A stretch of 64,000 nt of DNA, from assembly GCF_022763345.1 (NCBI RefSeq), contig NZ_JALEGS010000111.1, forward strand, positions 1 to 64,000, read 5' to 3'. The notes beneath the pieces are model-generated. The model searched no databases, was not told the DNA's origin, and saw only the letters and a list, made by a program, of their open reading frames with translations. Shown here one piece after another: positions 26,850 through 35,402 of the stretch (its first letter is position 1; every line of letters starts with the position of its first letter). Made by a program: the position numbers and the translations under genes. This DNA comes from Phaeodactylibacter sp. (GTDB taxonomy: Bacteria > Bacteroidota > Bacteroidia > Chitinophagales > Saprospiraceae).

Positions 26850-28247
26850 ATGCCGGCATTACCCGCTGCGTTTGAAGCACGCATGCAAGACCAACTGGGG
26901 CCTGACTGGGCTGCCTTTGCGGAAGCCCTCAACAGCCCGGCTCCAGTGAGCATCAATTACAACCGGGCCAAAACGGAAGCGCCCATTTATGAAGGCTCCC
27001 CTGTACTTTGGAACCGCACTGCGCAGTACCTGCCGGAACGCCCTTCCTTCACATTAGACCCACACTTCCACGCCGGGCGCTACTACGTGCAGGAAGCTGG
27101 TTCTATGTTCCTCGCCTATGTGGTGGAGCAGCTTCGGCAAACGCAGGATTTCAGTACCGCGCTGGACCTCTGCGGGGCACCGGGCGGCAAGACCACTGTG
27201 CTCCTCAATGCCCTCCCTGATGATTGCATTGTGGTAGCCAATGAGGTGATTAAGGGCCGCTACGCCATTCTTAGAGAGAACCTGGCCAAATGGGGGCGGG
27301 CCAATGTGATTGCAACGCATGCGGACAGTGAGCGCTTTTCGCCCCTAACGCGCCGGTTCGACCTGGTGGTGGTGGACGCTCCCTGCTCCGGTGAAGGCTT
27401 GTTCCGCAAAACGCCAGATGCCACAAAGGAGTGGAATCCTGAAAATGTGGTCATTTGTGAAAGCCGGCAACAGAATATCCTTGATCATACGATGCCCCTC
27501 ATCGCGCCGGGTGGCATCCTCATCTACAGCACTTGTACCTACAACAAGGGGGAAAACGACGATCAGGTGGCCCGAATCCTCGAAAAAGGGGGCTTCGAGA
27601 CCGTCTCTTTTGATTTGCCAGAAGACTGGGGGATCATGCCTACTGGCCTGGGGTACCAGTTTTACCCTCACCGCACCCGCAGCGAAGGGTTCTACCTGGC
27701 GGTGCTGCGCAAAGAGGGAAAAGCAACCAACCGGTCTTCAAAGACCCCCATGCGCTATTTCACGAAAGTGCCTAAGGCTACTGAACAGGCTGCCCTATCC
27801 TGGCTTGACCCTGAAGCCCAACTCAGTATCCTTACCACGCCAAAGGGACAACTGTATGCCGTGCCGGATGGCGCACTTCCACTACTTAGTATTTTATCAC
27901 AAAGCCTGCCCAGACTAGACCCTGGCACGCCGGTGGGGCTGATGAAAGGCAAGCACCTGATACCGGACCACGCCCTGAGCCTATCCCTGCACCTGCACCC
28001 GGATACGCCCGTAGCGGACCTCGACAAAGACACCGCGCTGGACTATTTGCGCAAAGCGGCCCTCCCTGCCCGCCCCGGGCAAAAAGGCTGGCACCTGATG
28101 CGTTACGATGGCTGGGGCATTGGCTGGGGCAAGATGCTGCCCAACCGGGTCAATAACTATTTCCCCAATCACCTGAAAATCAAACTTCAGTCTTTCACCA
28201 CGCGGACGGTGGAGAATTCAGCCCCTGACCTTAGTGATAAGAAGTAG
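26850..28247 (+). CDS. RsmF/Nol1-Nop2-Sun type RNA cytosine C5-methyltransferase
   Basis: SAM-dependent m5C methyltransferase of 465 residues acting on rRNA or tRNA. An N-terminal segment (SINYNRAKTEAPI) precedes the methyltransferase core: ALDLCGAPGGKTT (SAM binding), VVVDAPCSGEGLFRK with Cys179 and STCTYN with Cys229, the two cysteines of the family. The C-terminal 150 residues look like the RsmF-specific PUA-like extension (PGQKGWHLMRYDGWGIGWGK). It is divergent from the TolB-AraC regulator. Its last 61 bases overlap the 3' end of the convergent secreted protein gene. Confidence 0.9.
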   Translation: MPALPAAFEARMQDQLGPDWAAFAEALNSPAPVSINYNRAKTEAPIYEGSPVLWNRTAQYLPERPSFTLDPHFHAGRYYVQEAGSMFLAYVVEQLRQTQDFSTALDLCGAPGGKTTVLLNALPDDCIVVANEVIKGRYAILRENLAKWGRANVIATHADSERFSPLTRRFDLVVVDAPCSGEGLFRKTPDATKEWNPENVVICESRQQNILDHTMPLIAPGGILIYSTCTYNKGENDDQVARILEKGGFETVSFDLPEDWGIMPTGLGYQFYPHRTRSEGFYLAVLRKEGKATNRSSKTPMRYFTKVPKATEQAALSWLDPEAQLSILTTPKGQLYAVPDGALPLLSILSQSLPRLDPGTPVGLMKGKHLIPDHALSLSLHLHPDTPVADLDKDTALDYLRKAALPARPGQKGWHLMRYDGWGIGWGKMLPNRVNNYFPNHLKIKLQSFTTRTVENSAPDLSDKK

Positions 28248-29413
28248 ACACCGGAGGGTAAGTTTGTAAGGTTTAATTCCAGGTAATCAATTCGGTTGCG
28301 GGCGGTTAGGCTTTTCATTAATCTGCCGCTGCTGTCATAAACCTGAACCTCACTGTCTTTCAGGAACAGCCCATCACTTTCAAGGATAAGCGGCCCGGAG
28401 GTGGGGTTGGGATAGGCCTGCACCTCAAAACTGCTCCTCTTTAGGGGGTCACATTCGGTCCCGTTCAGGTAGTAGTAGCGGGTTTGGCCAATGAGGTTGC
28501 CGGATACATCAAAGTTATGGATGGATTTTAAAACACCGTCACAAAAGTAGGCATACTGATCCTCCAGCTGACTTTCTGACTCAACCGCTCCATTGTGCAG
28601 ATGATAAAAAGTACTATTCCTGATAGCCGTTTGAATACGCCCGCCTTCGTACTCATATGCCGTTGTAATCTGATAGCTTGGTCTAAGTCCGGGTTCAGGG
28701 CCTCCCGGGTCCACGAGATAGGATGAAAGCACTTGGTTACCATAATCATCGTACGCAAAAAGGAAAGCTTCTTCCTGCATATAATCACTAATGTTGGTCC
28801 ATGCGCGGATAAGGTTTCCAAATTCATCGACTTCCTGCTCTCTTCTGCCTCCGATCACCCACTCGCCGTTTTGCACAATGTACACTTCCTCAGTGGTCAG
28901 CCTTCCCTCATGGGTAAAAAGTGAGCGCTGCCGGAGATTAGGCATTCCGTCCTCCCCGAAAGAGAAGTACAACACAGCGTCTTTTTGCCCGGAGGCAGCA
29001 TCAAAATGAGTAACCTCCAGGCGGTCCGCTACCCCTTCTCGGAATGTTCTTCGTTCCTCTTTCGCCATCCCCCCGTCATCGTAGTAGAAGTAATCCCATT
29101 GGTAGGTACGCTGCAGAGCGCCGTTGTCTCCCGGGTTTTCACCAGTCGTTCGGAGCAGTTTGCCCTCAGGCAGATATTCGTAAGTCTCCCGTTGGGCCAA
29201 TGTCAATGTGCTATCCCCAAATTCGCAGGAGTACCAGGTTTTGGTTTTTACTTGCTCCCCTTCGTAGGTATACTGAATACGCTCTACCGGTAGCCAGGAC
29301 TGAGTGACATCATCGTAGCCGAGCGCTTCCTTTATCCATAATTGCTGAGTATAGGCAAAGGCACCCATTAACAGACTTAATGCAAGGGTGAAAATCAGGC
29401 GAGTAATTAGCAT
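28187..29413 (-). CDS. Secreted protein with T9SS sorting domain, function unknown
   Basis: Start MLITRLIFTLALSLLMGAFAYTQ gives a signal peptide and 408 residues. The body is a run of aromatic-rich beta segments with a repeated pattern (RIQYTYEGEQV, RETYEYLPEGKLL, LFAYDDYGNQVLSSYL, TTAYEYEGGRI), reminiscent of YD or Rhs-like beta hairpins. No catalytic motif seen. The C-terminus VQAYPNPTSGPLIL through GAEFSTVRVVKD is a type IX sorting domain. Its 3' end overlaps the convergent methyltransferase gene by 61 bp. Confidence 0.8.
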   Translation of the reverse strand: MLITRLIFTLALSLLMGAFAYTQQLWIKEALGYDDVTQSWLPVERIQYTYEGEQVKTKTWYSCEFGDSTLTLAQRETYEYLPEGKLLRTTGENPGDNGALQRTYQWDYFYYDDGGMAKEERRTFREGVADRLEVTHFDAASGQKDAVLYFSFGEDGMPNLRQRSLFTHEGRLTTEEVYIVQNGEWVIGGRREQEVDEFGNLIRAWTNISDYMQEEAFLFAYDDYGNQVLSSYLVDPGGPEPGLRPSYQITTAYEYEGGRIQTAIRNSTFYHLHNGAVESESQLEDQYAYFCDGVLKSIHNFDVSGNLIGQTRYYYLNGTECDPLKRSSFEVQAYPNPTSGPLILESDGLFLKDSEVQVYDSSGRLMKSLTARNRIDYLELNLTNLPSGVYFLSLRSGAEFSTVRVVKD

Positions 29414-29521
29414 ACATTTTCCATTTTGAGAAAAATAGTGGAATATCTGCTTCGGATCAAGTAATCCCTGCCTTAACACAACGCTAACTGTGTGGAATGC
29501 ATCTTTTCTTTTGTAATATTG

Positions 29522-29529
29522 TAATTTTG
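29522..29529 (+). promoter_or_regulatory. Candidate -7 promoter element (TAATTTTG)
   Basis: Exact match to the Bacteroidota -7 consensus TAnnTTTG, 42 bp before the start of the thioredoxin-like gene. A TTG-type -33 element is less clear. Confidence 0.4.
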
Positions 29530-29571
29530 TATAGTAAACCGCACAGGAAGTTCAAAACCGAAAATACATTT

Positions 29572-30057
29572 ATGAGACAATTCAGCATTCTTTTTGCATT
29601 CCTGCTTATGGGCACTTTCGCATGCGCACAGGATGATTACAAAGCAACCAAAGCCGGATGGCTGGTGAATATTGATGAGGCCTACAAGGTTTCACAAGAG
29701 ACGGGCAAGCCCATCCTGGCCAATTTTACCGGCAGTGACTGGTGCGGTTGGTGCAAACGCCTGGATGCCGCAGTTTTCCAAAAGCCGGATTTTCAAAAGT
29801 GGGCCAACGAAAATGTGGTATTACTGGAGCTGGACTTCCCACGCCGCAAGCAAATCCCGGAAGAAATCCGTCAGCAGAATTATTCTTTGCAGCAGAGCTT
29901 TGGCGTGCGCGGTTACCCTACTATCTGGGTATTCAATCTGAACCGCAACAAAGAGTCGGGCAATTACGAAATAGAGGCCCTTGGCAAAACCGGCTACACC
30001 CCAACCGTAGAGCAGTTTACCGGTGGTGTGGACCAGATGATTGCCAAAGGCAAGTAA
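29572..30057 (+). CDS. Secreted thioredoxin-family protein
   Basis: A 161-residue exported thioredoxin-like protein; signal peptide MRQFSILFAFLLMGTFACAQ. The active-site motif is CGWC in TGSDWCGWCKRLDAAVF, and RGYPTIWVFN contains the cis-Pro loop. The frame is open upstream of the chosen ATG, but the start here gives the signal peptide and lies after a promoter-like element. Such proteins handle periplasmic disulfides. It is followed by a strong terminator. Confidence 0.88.
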   Translation: MRQFSILFAFLLMGTFACAQDDYKATKAGWLVNIDEAYKVSQETGKPILANFTGSDWCGWCKRLDAAVFQKPDFQKWANENVVLLELDFPRRKQIPEEIRQQNYSLQQSFGVRGYPTIWVFNLNRNKESGNYEIEALGKTGYTPTVEQFTGGVDQMIAKGK

Positions 30058-30085
30058 GCCAAATAGAGAAGATTATTCTGAAAGA

Positions 30086-30124
30086 GGATTGGGAAGCGCG
30101 TTTGCTGCTTTCCAATCCTTTTTT
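30086..30124. terminator. Rho-independent terminator between convergent genes
   Basis: GGATTGGGAAGC pairs with GCTTTCCAATCC with one mismatch, followed by TTTTTT on the plus strand. It ends the thioredoxin-like gene and overlaps the last codons of the convergent EAD11 gene. Confidence 0.75.
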
Positions 30125-31133
30125 ACTGAATTTTCTTGTAGAGCCCAAAGTCGGTCTTAAGTGTACGGGGCCCATCTCCGCCTTGAATGGCGTATCCCAT
30201 CTTCATCCGGAAGGCCCGGAGCTCGCCGGGAATAGCCCATGCGAACCTGAAGGTTTCGGTAATTTTATCCCCTGCCTCCATCATTGTCCCGTTAAGGCTT
30301 TGGCTTTTGCCCACTGAGCGGTCGCCTATATGCAGCAATTCCATTTCGCCCAGCTTCACCGGTTTGCCTGTCCGGTTGGTCAGGGTCATTTCCATCAGAA
30401 TCATGTTTTGGGTGTGGCTGAGGGTATGGATTTCGAAGGGCAGGTCACGATTGCCGGATATTTTGCTGACATCATATTTGGCAATCAACGGGCCAGGCTC
30501 AAGGGTTACCACTTTTTTCAGCTCTGTTTTGGGCATTTCCCTGGCTACTTCCGATAGCGTCCGGGTGGCTTCTTCATTGATCTTCTTTTCTGCTACCGAC
30601 TGGTTTGGTGGCACGATGGCCCTGGTTTCAGGTGTTACCCGGTTGGGTTTGGTGGCGGGCTTTTTTTCCGGGGTGACGCTTGCAGATTCCGGCTCTTCTT
30701 TAGTTTCCGGTATAATTTCCCGCTGCGTCTTCGCTGCCGCAGGCTCCTGAGCTTCCCCAAACTGCCCTCTGATAAAAATGAGCGCCCCTACGGCGACTAC
30801 CGCTGCGATCAGCATGGTGGCCCACTTGGGAAGCCCCTGCTTGGGCGGAGCGGTAGAAGCCGTTGCCTGCTGCCGTACTACCGGCACCTCTTCTTTTTGC
30901 TCTGCCTTATCGAGCAGCCGCAGGACCGCATCATTAATCCGATTGTGCTCCAGCTGGGCCTCAGCAGTCGATAGCAGGCCTTTCATTTCCCGCTCGCGCA
31001 GGGTCTCGTAGCGGGCGCGGACCATCATCCATTCATCGTAGAGCGGGGTCTTTTCCAGAGGCTCCCGGAGCATGTCTATGGCCTCGCGGGTTTTGCCGTT
31101 AATGAGGCGTTCCTTGGCTTGTTCGTAGTGCAT
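30123..31133 (-). CDS. EAD11 domain membrane protein
   Basis: The ATG giving MHYEQAKERLINGKTREAID was chosen: residues 1-77 resemble effector-associated domain 11, with the pattern gkt-eAI-L, RARYETLREREMKGLLS and NRINDAVLRLLD. One membrane helix (about 104-122) follows, then a Pro/Glu/Lys-rich linker to about residue 185, and a C-terminal globular region of about 120 residues with beta-rich segments (ILMEMTLTNRTGKPVKLGEMELL) that I do not recognise. EADs are small recruiting domains of NTP-dependent conflict systems. Here the domain would face the cytoplasm. Divergent from the DUF4143 ATPase. Confidence 0.7.
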   Translation of the reverse strand: MHYEQAKERLINGKTREAIDMLREPLEKTPLYDEWMMVRARYETLREREMKGLLSTAEAQLEHNRINDAVLRLLDKAEQKEEVPVVRQQATASTAPPKQGLPKWATMLIAAVVAVGALIFIRGQFGEAQEPAAAKTQREIIPETKEEPESASVTPEKKPATKPNRVTPETRAIVPPNQSVAEKKINEEATRTLSEVAREMPKTELKKVVTLEPGPLIAKYDVSKISGNRDLPFEIHTLSHTQNMILMEMTLTNRTGKPVKLGEMELLHIGDRSVGKSQSLNGTMMEAGDKITETFRFAWAIPGELRAFRMKMGYAIQGGDGPRTLKTDFGLYKKIQ

Positions 31134-31264
31134 GCGGTTTTCAGGTGGTTGGTTCGGGGTGAAAATACGGAATTTCGGGGAGGTTTTTTGGGGTTCACGC
31201 AAAGAGCGCGGAGAGGAGGACGCAAAGCAAGCAGAGAAGGGGGCAAAAGGGCACAGCGTCAAAG

Positions 31265-31296
31265 AACCATCGCAAATCGCGCGATTTGCGATGGTT
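31265..31296. repeat. 32-bp perfect palindrome
   Basis: AACCATCGCAAATCGC followed directly by its exact reverse complement, with no loop. It lies in the intergenic space between the divergent EAD11 and DUF4143 genes, 52 bp before the latter's start codon. Upstream of it are repeated ACGCAAAG words (31196-31227) of a type common in Bacteroidota spacers. It could be an operator or the footprint of an excised element. Confidence 0.85.
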
Positions 31297-31347
31297 GACC
31301 GTTGGAAATTGCGCGAATTGTGCTGTTTTTATATCTTTATAATAAAA

Positions 31348-32484
31348 ATGATAGCGCGAGCCCTTGCACCGACCCTTTTAGAGGAACTACAGCACTCCAA
31401 TAAAATAATCATTCTGTACGGCAGCCGTCAGGTTGGCAAAACAACGCTAATTAATGACCTCATTCAAAAGTTAAACTATAAAACGCTCAAAGTCAATGCC
31501 GATAGTGGGGAGGATCTATCCGTATTGTCCAGCCGGTCTCCTGAAGCACTCAAACGGTTCATTGGCGAAGCGGATTTGCTCTTTATTGATGAAGCACAAC
31601 GCATTACCGATATCGGTATCAACCTGAAAATCATACATGACACCATGCCCGAAAAGCGTGTCATCGTTACCGGTTCATCTTCCCTGGACCTGGCCAATCG
31701 GATCTCAGAACCACTGACCGGGCGTACCTGGACCTACACGCTATTCCCCATTTCCTTTCGGGAATGGCTGGAGCATAACCAAATTTCTTCCGGGCTCAAC
31801 ATCGCAAAGCTTGAAGGCTTGATGCTTTTCGGCTCCTACCCTGAAGCCATTACATCGGAAGGAACGCAACGGAAAGTACAATACCTTAACGAGTTAAAAC
31901 AGGCCTACCTCTACAAAGATGTACTGGCACTGGGTAACATTCGCTATCCTGAGAAACTCAATCAGTTAGTCCAATTGCTGGCTTACCAGATGGGACAGTT
32001 CGTATCCATTCAGGAACTCGCTAAAAGCCTGAAAGTCAATCGAGACACGATCAACAACTACATTGACCTTTTAGAAAAGGGGTTTGTCCTTTTCCGGCTC
32101 GGGGGCTTCAGCCGAAACCTTCGCAAAGAAATGACAAAAATGAACAAGATTTATTTTTATGACCTAGGCGTACGCAATGCAGTTATCAATGACTTCAGCC
32201 CCATTCACCTGCGGAAGGACAAGGGAAGCCTTTGGGAAAACTTTCTGATCGCTGAACGCAAAAAGCACCTAAGCTATACCCTTCAATTTGCAAATACTTA
32301 CTTCTGGAATACCCACACAGGTGCAGAAATTGACTACGTGGAGGAAATGGGCGGCCACCTGAACGGCTTCGAGTTCAAGTGGAATCCCAAAAAGTACCGC
32401 AACAGCTACGCTCCCTGGCAGAATGCCTACCCTGAAGCCCGTTACCAATGCATCACGCCCGAACAGGTTCTTGACTTTATCTAA
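31348..32484 (+). CDS. DUF4143 family AAA ATPase
   Basis: A 378-residue protein read from MIARALAPTLLEELQHSN. The AAA domain has Walker A GSRQVGKTT, Walker B LLFIDEAQRI and the sensor VIVTGSSSLDLANR. It continues into a winged-helix segment (SIQELAKSLKVNRDTINNYIDLLEKGFVLFRL) and the DUF4143 C-terminus (GSLWENFLIAERKKHL, FWNTHTGAEIDYV), a nuclease-like fold. This ATPase family is widespread, often horizontally moved, with an unproven function. It is richer in A/T codons than its neighbours. Its stop overlaps the convergent phosphoesterase gene by 8 bp. Confidence 0.88.
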   Translation: MIARALAPTLLEELQHSNKIIILYGSRQVGKTTLINDLIQKLNYKTLKVNADSGEDLSVLSSRSPEALKRFIGEADLLFIDEAQRITDIGINLKIIHDTMPEKRVIVTGSSSLDLANRISEPLTGRTWTYTLFPISFREWLEHNQISSGLNIAKLEGLMLFGSYPEAITSEGTQRKVQYLNELKQAYLYKDVLALGNIRYPEKLNQLVQLLAYQMGQFVSIQELAKSLKVNRDTINNYIDLLEKGFVLFRLGGFSRNLRKEMTKMNKIYFYDLGVRNAVINDFSPIHLRKDKGSLWENFLIAERKKHLSYTLQFANTYFWNTHTGAEIDYVEEMGGHLNGFEFKWNPKKYRNSYAPWQNAYPEARYQCITPEQVLDFI

Positions 32485-34315
32485 AGAACAGCCCTGAGCC
32501 CACAAAATTCTCCCCGCCCCGCCAGTCAGGCATGAACTGATAACGGGGCCATCCATTTTCGGATTTTCCGCCATCACGGTCCTGCACCACCATATTGAAT
32601 CGGATGGAGCGCCAGTTCTCGCCTTGCCGCTCTGTGAGGTAGGACATAGGGATGGCCGCTTCCAGCACATAGACGCCTTCGGCTTCCACCCGGCAGCGGT
32701 ATTCGGCACCTTCCGGCAATTTATCCTCATAAAAAATCGAAGCCGGCAGTTCCTTCGTTTCCGGTGCCACCGTGAACAGGATGGAATTTTCGTACCACCC
32801 CTGCCCCGTCCGGCTGGCACTGACCGCAGTAGGCTCGGCATTCACCACAAACCCGATGAAGTCCTGCTGCCAGGAGACCTCAGCGGTATCAACCATGATC
32901 TGATCGTCCTCCACCCGGGCGGCGACGTAGAGGTAGTCGTCGTCATAGCCAAGGTTGAAGCGGGCATTCAGGCTTTCGCCGGGCAAGTCCTGCAGGGTAT
33001 AAGGCAGGTTCTCCCATTCCTTCAGCTTTCCGTCCACCTTGACACGCTTTGGTGCCTGCTCCAGCTGATACTTCTGTGCCGGGCGGAGATTGAAGGAGAA
33101 AGGGATAGACAGGTCCGGGAAGTCTTTGGTGTCAAAACTCACCTCTGCTTTCAGGGGCAGGGCTTCCAGGTTGGAAAGTGCGGTTTTGCCTTTACGCGCC
33201 TTCAGGTCGATTAGCAGGGTGTCTACGGAGTTAGGCGCTACCGTCATTTCAGGCGCGCTCAGCACACCGGTCAGTCCCCAGCTGAACTGCTGATCCCACT
33301 TCACCTGCATAGGCACGTTTTGATCGTTGAAGACTTTGACCACCATTTCTGCCTCCTCAAAAGCAGCGCCTTCCATCAGCAGCGGCTCCACACGGATAGG
33401 GCGCAGGGCGGTGATGGTTTTCACAAAATCGCTGGACGCAGAAGTGACCACATTTTCGTCCCAGATGCCATCGAGGAGCAGGTTGGCCAGCACCGGCCCT
33501 TCCTCCGTCATCGTCACCCACACCACATGGTCAAACTCGCCCAGCTGCGGGCCACGCAGGGCACTCCCGCCTCCGGTGGTGGCCAGCATAAAGTAGCGCC
33601 CGTTATTGCGCTCATACTTCACATAGTGGTGGTGGTGCCCTACAAAAACGGTATGCCTGCGGTTGGCCAGCAGCTTCTCCACATCCACCCAGCGCTCGGT
33701 GTCTTTGAGTATCCACAGCGGTTGATGCATGAAGAGGAAGGTCCAGCGCACCTCTTCATTTTCCGCCAGTACCTGCTCAATGTATTCGTATTGTTCATCT
33801 GAGATCGTTCCCCGGTTGGAGCCCCGGTACTGGTCTTCGGAGTTGAGGCAGAGGAACAGCACATCCTTATAGATAAAGTGGTAGTAAGTCTGCCCGAACC
33901 GCTCCAGGTACACCCGCTCCATGACTTCGTTGGTGATGTCATGATTGCCCGGCACATAGAAAAACGGCATCTGCAGCTGGGCCGTGAAGCCGGTGAACTC
34001 TTCCCACTGCCGCTCCAGTTCCACTGTATCCTTTGTATACCCCTCGATCAGGTCGCCCACTGACATCACAAACTCCGGTTGCAGCAGATTCAGCTTGCGC
34101 ACCCCGTCCATGAATACGCCCGGGCGGTGCCCGCCGGTCCGGTCGGTGACGATGGCAAACTGAAACTGGCAGTCGTCATTATTCAGCTCCAGGCTGGTGA
34201 AGGGGTGGGGCCCGGCGGTGGTATCAATGCGCAGGGTGTCGGAGGTGCAGTTTTGGCTGTAGGCGGATACCGTTATCAGCAAAGCGAAGGTCAGGAGGCA
34301 AAAATGGCGGTACAT
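32477..34315 (-). CDS. Secreted calcineurin-like metallophosphoesterase with CBM9-like domain
   Basis: Signal peptide MYRHFCLLTFALLITVSAYSQ, then a metallophosphoesterase domain: TDRTGG at the first metal site, SVGDLIEG, VPGNHDIT, FMHQPLW and VFVGHHHHYVKY, the ordered set of Asp, Asn and His ligands. A beta-sandwich linker (about residues 300-420) leads to a C-terminal region (RFNLGYDDDYLYVAARVEDDQIMVD, RQGENWRSIRFNMVVQDRD) that looks like a family 9 carbohydrate-binding-type domain. The combination suggests a periplasmic or surface phosphatase bound to a glycan. Substrate unknown; 612 residues in all. Confidence 0.87.
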   Translation of the reverse strand: MYRHFCLLTFALLITVSAYSQNCTSDTLRIDTTAGPHPFTSLELNNDDCQFQFAIVTDRTGGHRPGVFMDGVRKLNLLQPEFVMSVGDLIEGYTKDTVELERQWEEFTGFTAQLQMPFFYVPGNHDITNEVMERVYLERFGQTYYHFIYKDVLFLCLNSEDQYRGSNRGTISDEQYEYIEQVLAENEEVRWTFLFMHQPLWILKDTERWVDVEKLLANRRHTVFVGHHHHYVKYERNNGRYFMLATTGGGSALRGPQLGEFDHVVWVTMTEEGPVLANLLLDGIWDENVVTSASSDFVKTITALRPIRVEPLLMEGAAFEEAEMVVKVFNDQNVPMQVKWDQQFSWGLTGVLSAPEMTVAPNSVDTLLIDLKARKGKTALSNLEALPLKAEVSFDTKDFPDLSIPFSFNLRPAQKYQLEQAPKRVKVDGKLKEWENLPYTLQDLPGESLNARFNLGYDDDYLYVAARVEDDQIMVDTAEVSWQQDFIGFVVNAEPTAVSASRTGQGWYENSILFTVAPETKELPASIFYEDKLPEGAEYRCRVEAEGVYVLEAAIPMSYLTERQGENWRSIRFNMVVQDRDGGKSENGWPRYQFMPDWRGGENFVGSGLFFR

Positions 34316-34797
34316 GTTGTTTTTGCGGCTAAAATAGGCATTAGACGTTAACTGCGCATTAAATTAAAATGGCGCAGGATCGGCAGGTAGGAAATTCTAT
34401 TCTCCATCTTTCCATGCCTAACGAGAAAGGGGTAAAAACAGCCTCTTTCCCTATCAAACAAAAAAGCCCCCTCCCACCGAAAAGGGCCTGATAATAAATT
34501 GGGGTTATACATAGAAACCTTTTTACGCCAGGCAGGCGGGTGTTTGGGTTAGAAGCCCTGCCGGCACCGGTCATCGGCAGACCGGGGAAATGGGTTTTAG
34601 GTGTTTTCCGGGCTGGTTGAATGACCTTGCTTTTATATACCGGAAGCGCAGGTGCGTCACGTCTGACCGTAGGATTTTTTAAAAAAAAAAGAAGGTTGGG
34701 GAGGCGGAATGCGCAAAAAATGAAGAAAATTGGCCTTGAAGCGTGATACATCAGGCGTTGCGGTATATATTAATGATCAAGCACTAAACCACTATTT
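34316..34797. other. Intergenic region without a supported gene
   Basis: No gene is supported here. Notable are a minus-strand hairpin followed by TTTTTT (near 34455-34491), which looks like a terminator with no gene before it, and an A/T tract at 34675-34690. The region must hold the sigma factor gene's promoter at its right end. A 130-codon open frame on the minus strand reads as low-complexity and spans the hairpin, so it is not called. Confidence 0.5.
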
Positions 34798-35349
34798 ATG
34801 TCGTCAGACGAGGAGATCATCGCTATGCTGCAGCAGGATGAGTCCAGGGGTACAACGCTGGTCTATGAAAAATGCTACCCGTACTTTATCGGCCGGGCAA
34901 GGCGGGAGGTACAACGGGCACAACTGGAGGACGCAGAGGACGCTTTCCAGGAGACCATCATGGTGTTTATCCTGAAATTTATCCGTACCGGGCGGATTCG
35001 GGTGGAAAATGGCCAGCTGATCGGCCTGTGGGTACCGCTGCGGAAATTCATAGCTAAAATTGGCCTTCGTATCCTGGTCCGGGCTCTGACAAAGCCGGGA
35101 CTGCCGCCCCCGCCACCTGCGGATGCTCCGGAATCGGAAGTACTCGTTGAGCGGGCGTTAAAGGCTTTTGGCCAACTGAAACACCCCTGTCAACGGCTGG
35201 TGTTTTACAAAGTTGCGCTGAACCTGGAGGCGAAGGAGATCGCATCCATCCTGCAAATGGAAACCCGGGAGGAAACGCCTATCAAAGAAGGGACCATCCG
35301 CACCCGGCTTTACCGGTGCATGGAAAAACTTCGAAATTTTTACCGCTAA
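34798..35349 (+). CDS. Sigma-70 family (ECF-type) RNA polymerase sigma factor
   Basis: A 183-residue alternative sigma factor. Region 2 covers ESRGTTLVYEKCYPYFIGRARREV to EDAEDAFQETIMVFILKFI (core binding and -10 recognition). Region 4 covers FGQLKHPCQRLVFYKVALNLEAKEIASIL to TIRTRLYRCMEKLRNFY. The turn of the region 4 HTH carries an unusual insert (METREETPIKEG). It is followed 53 bp later by a membrane protein that resembles an anti-sigma factor, and the CHAT protease gene lies convergently beyond it. Related sigma/CHAT neighbourhoods occur in Saprospiria, to my recollection. Confidence 0.88.
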   Translation: MSSDEEIIAMLQQDESRGTTLVYEKCYPYFIGRARREVQRAQLEDAEDAFQETIMVFILKFIRTGRIRVENGQLIGLWVPLRKFIAKIGLRILVRALTKPGLPPPPPADAPESEVLVERALKAFGQLKHPCQRLVFYKVALNLEAKEIASILQMETREETPIKEGTIRTRLYRCMEKLRNFYR

Positions 35350-35402
35350 CGCTTTCGGCTGTACAATCAATAACCGCTCCAAAGCACCAAAAAATTGGCT
35401 AC

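Noticed and set aside
34359..34751. 130-codon minus-strand open frame before the sigma factor gene
   Set aside because: No recognisable domain, odd composition, and a terminator-like hairpin interrupts it. Treated as intergenic.
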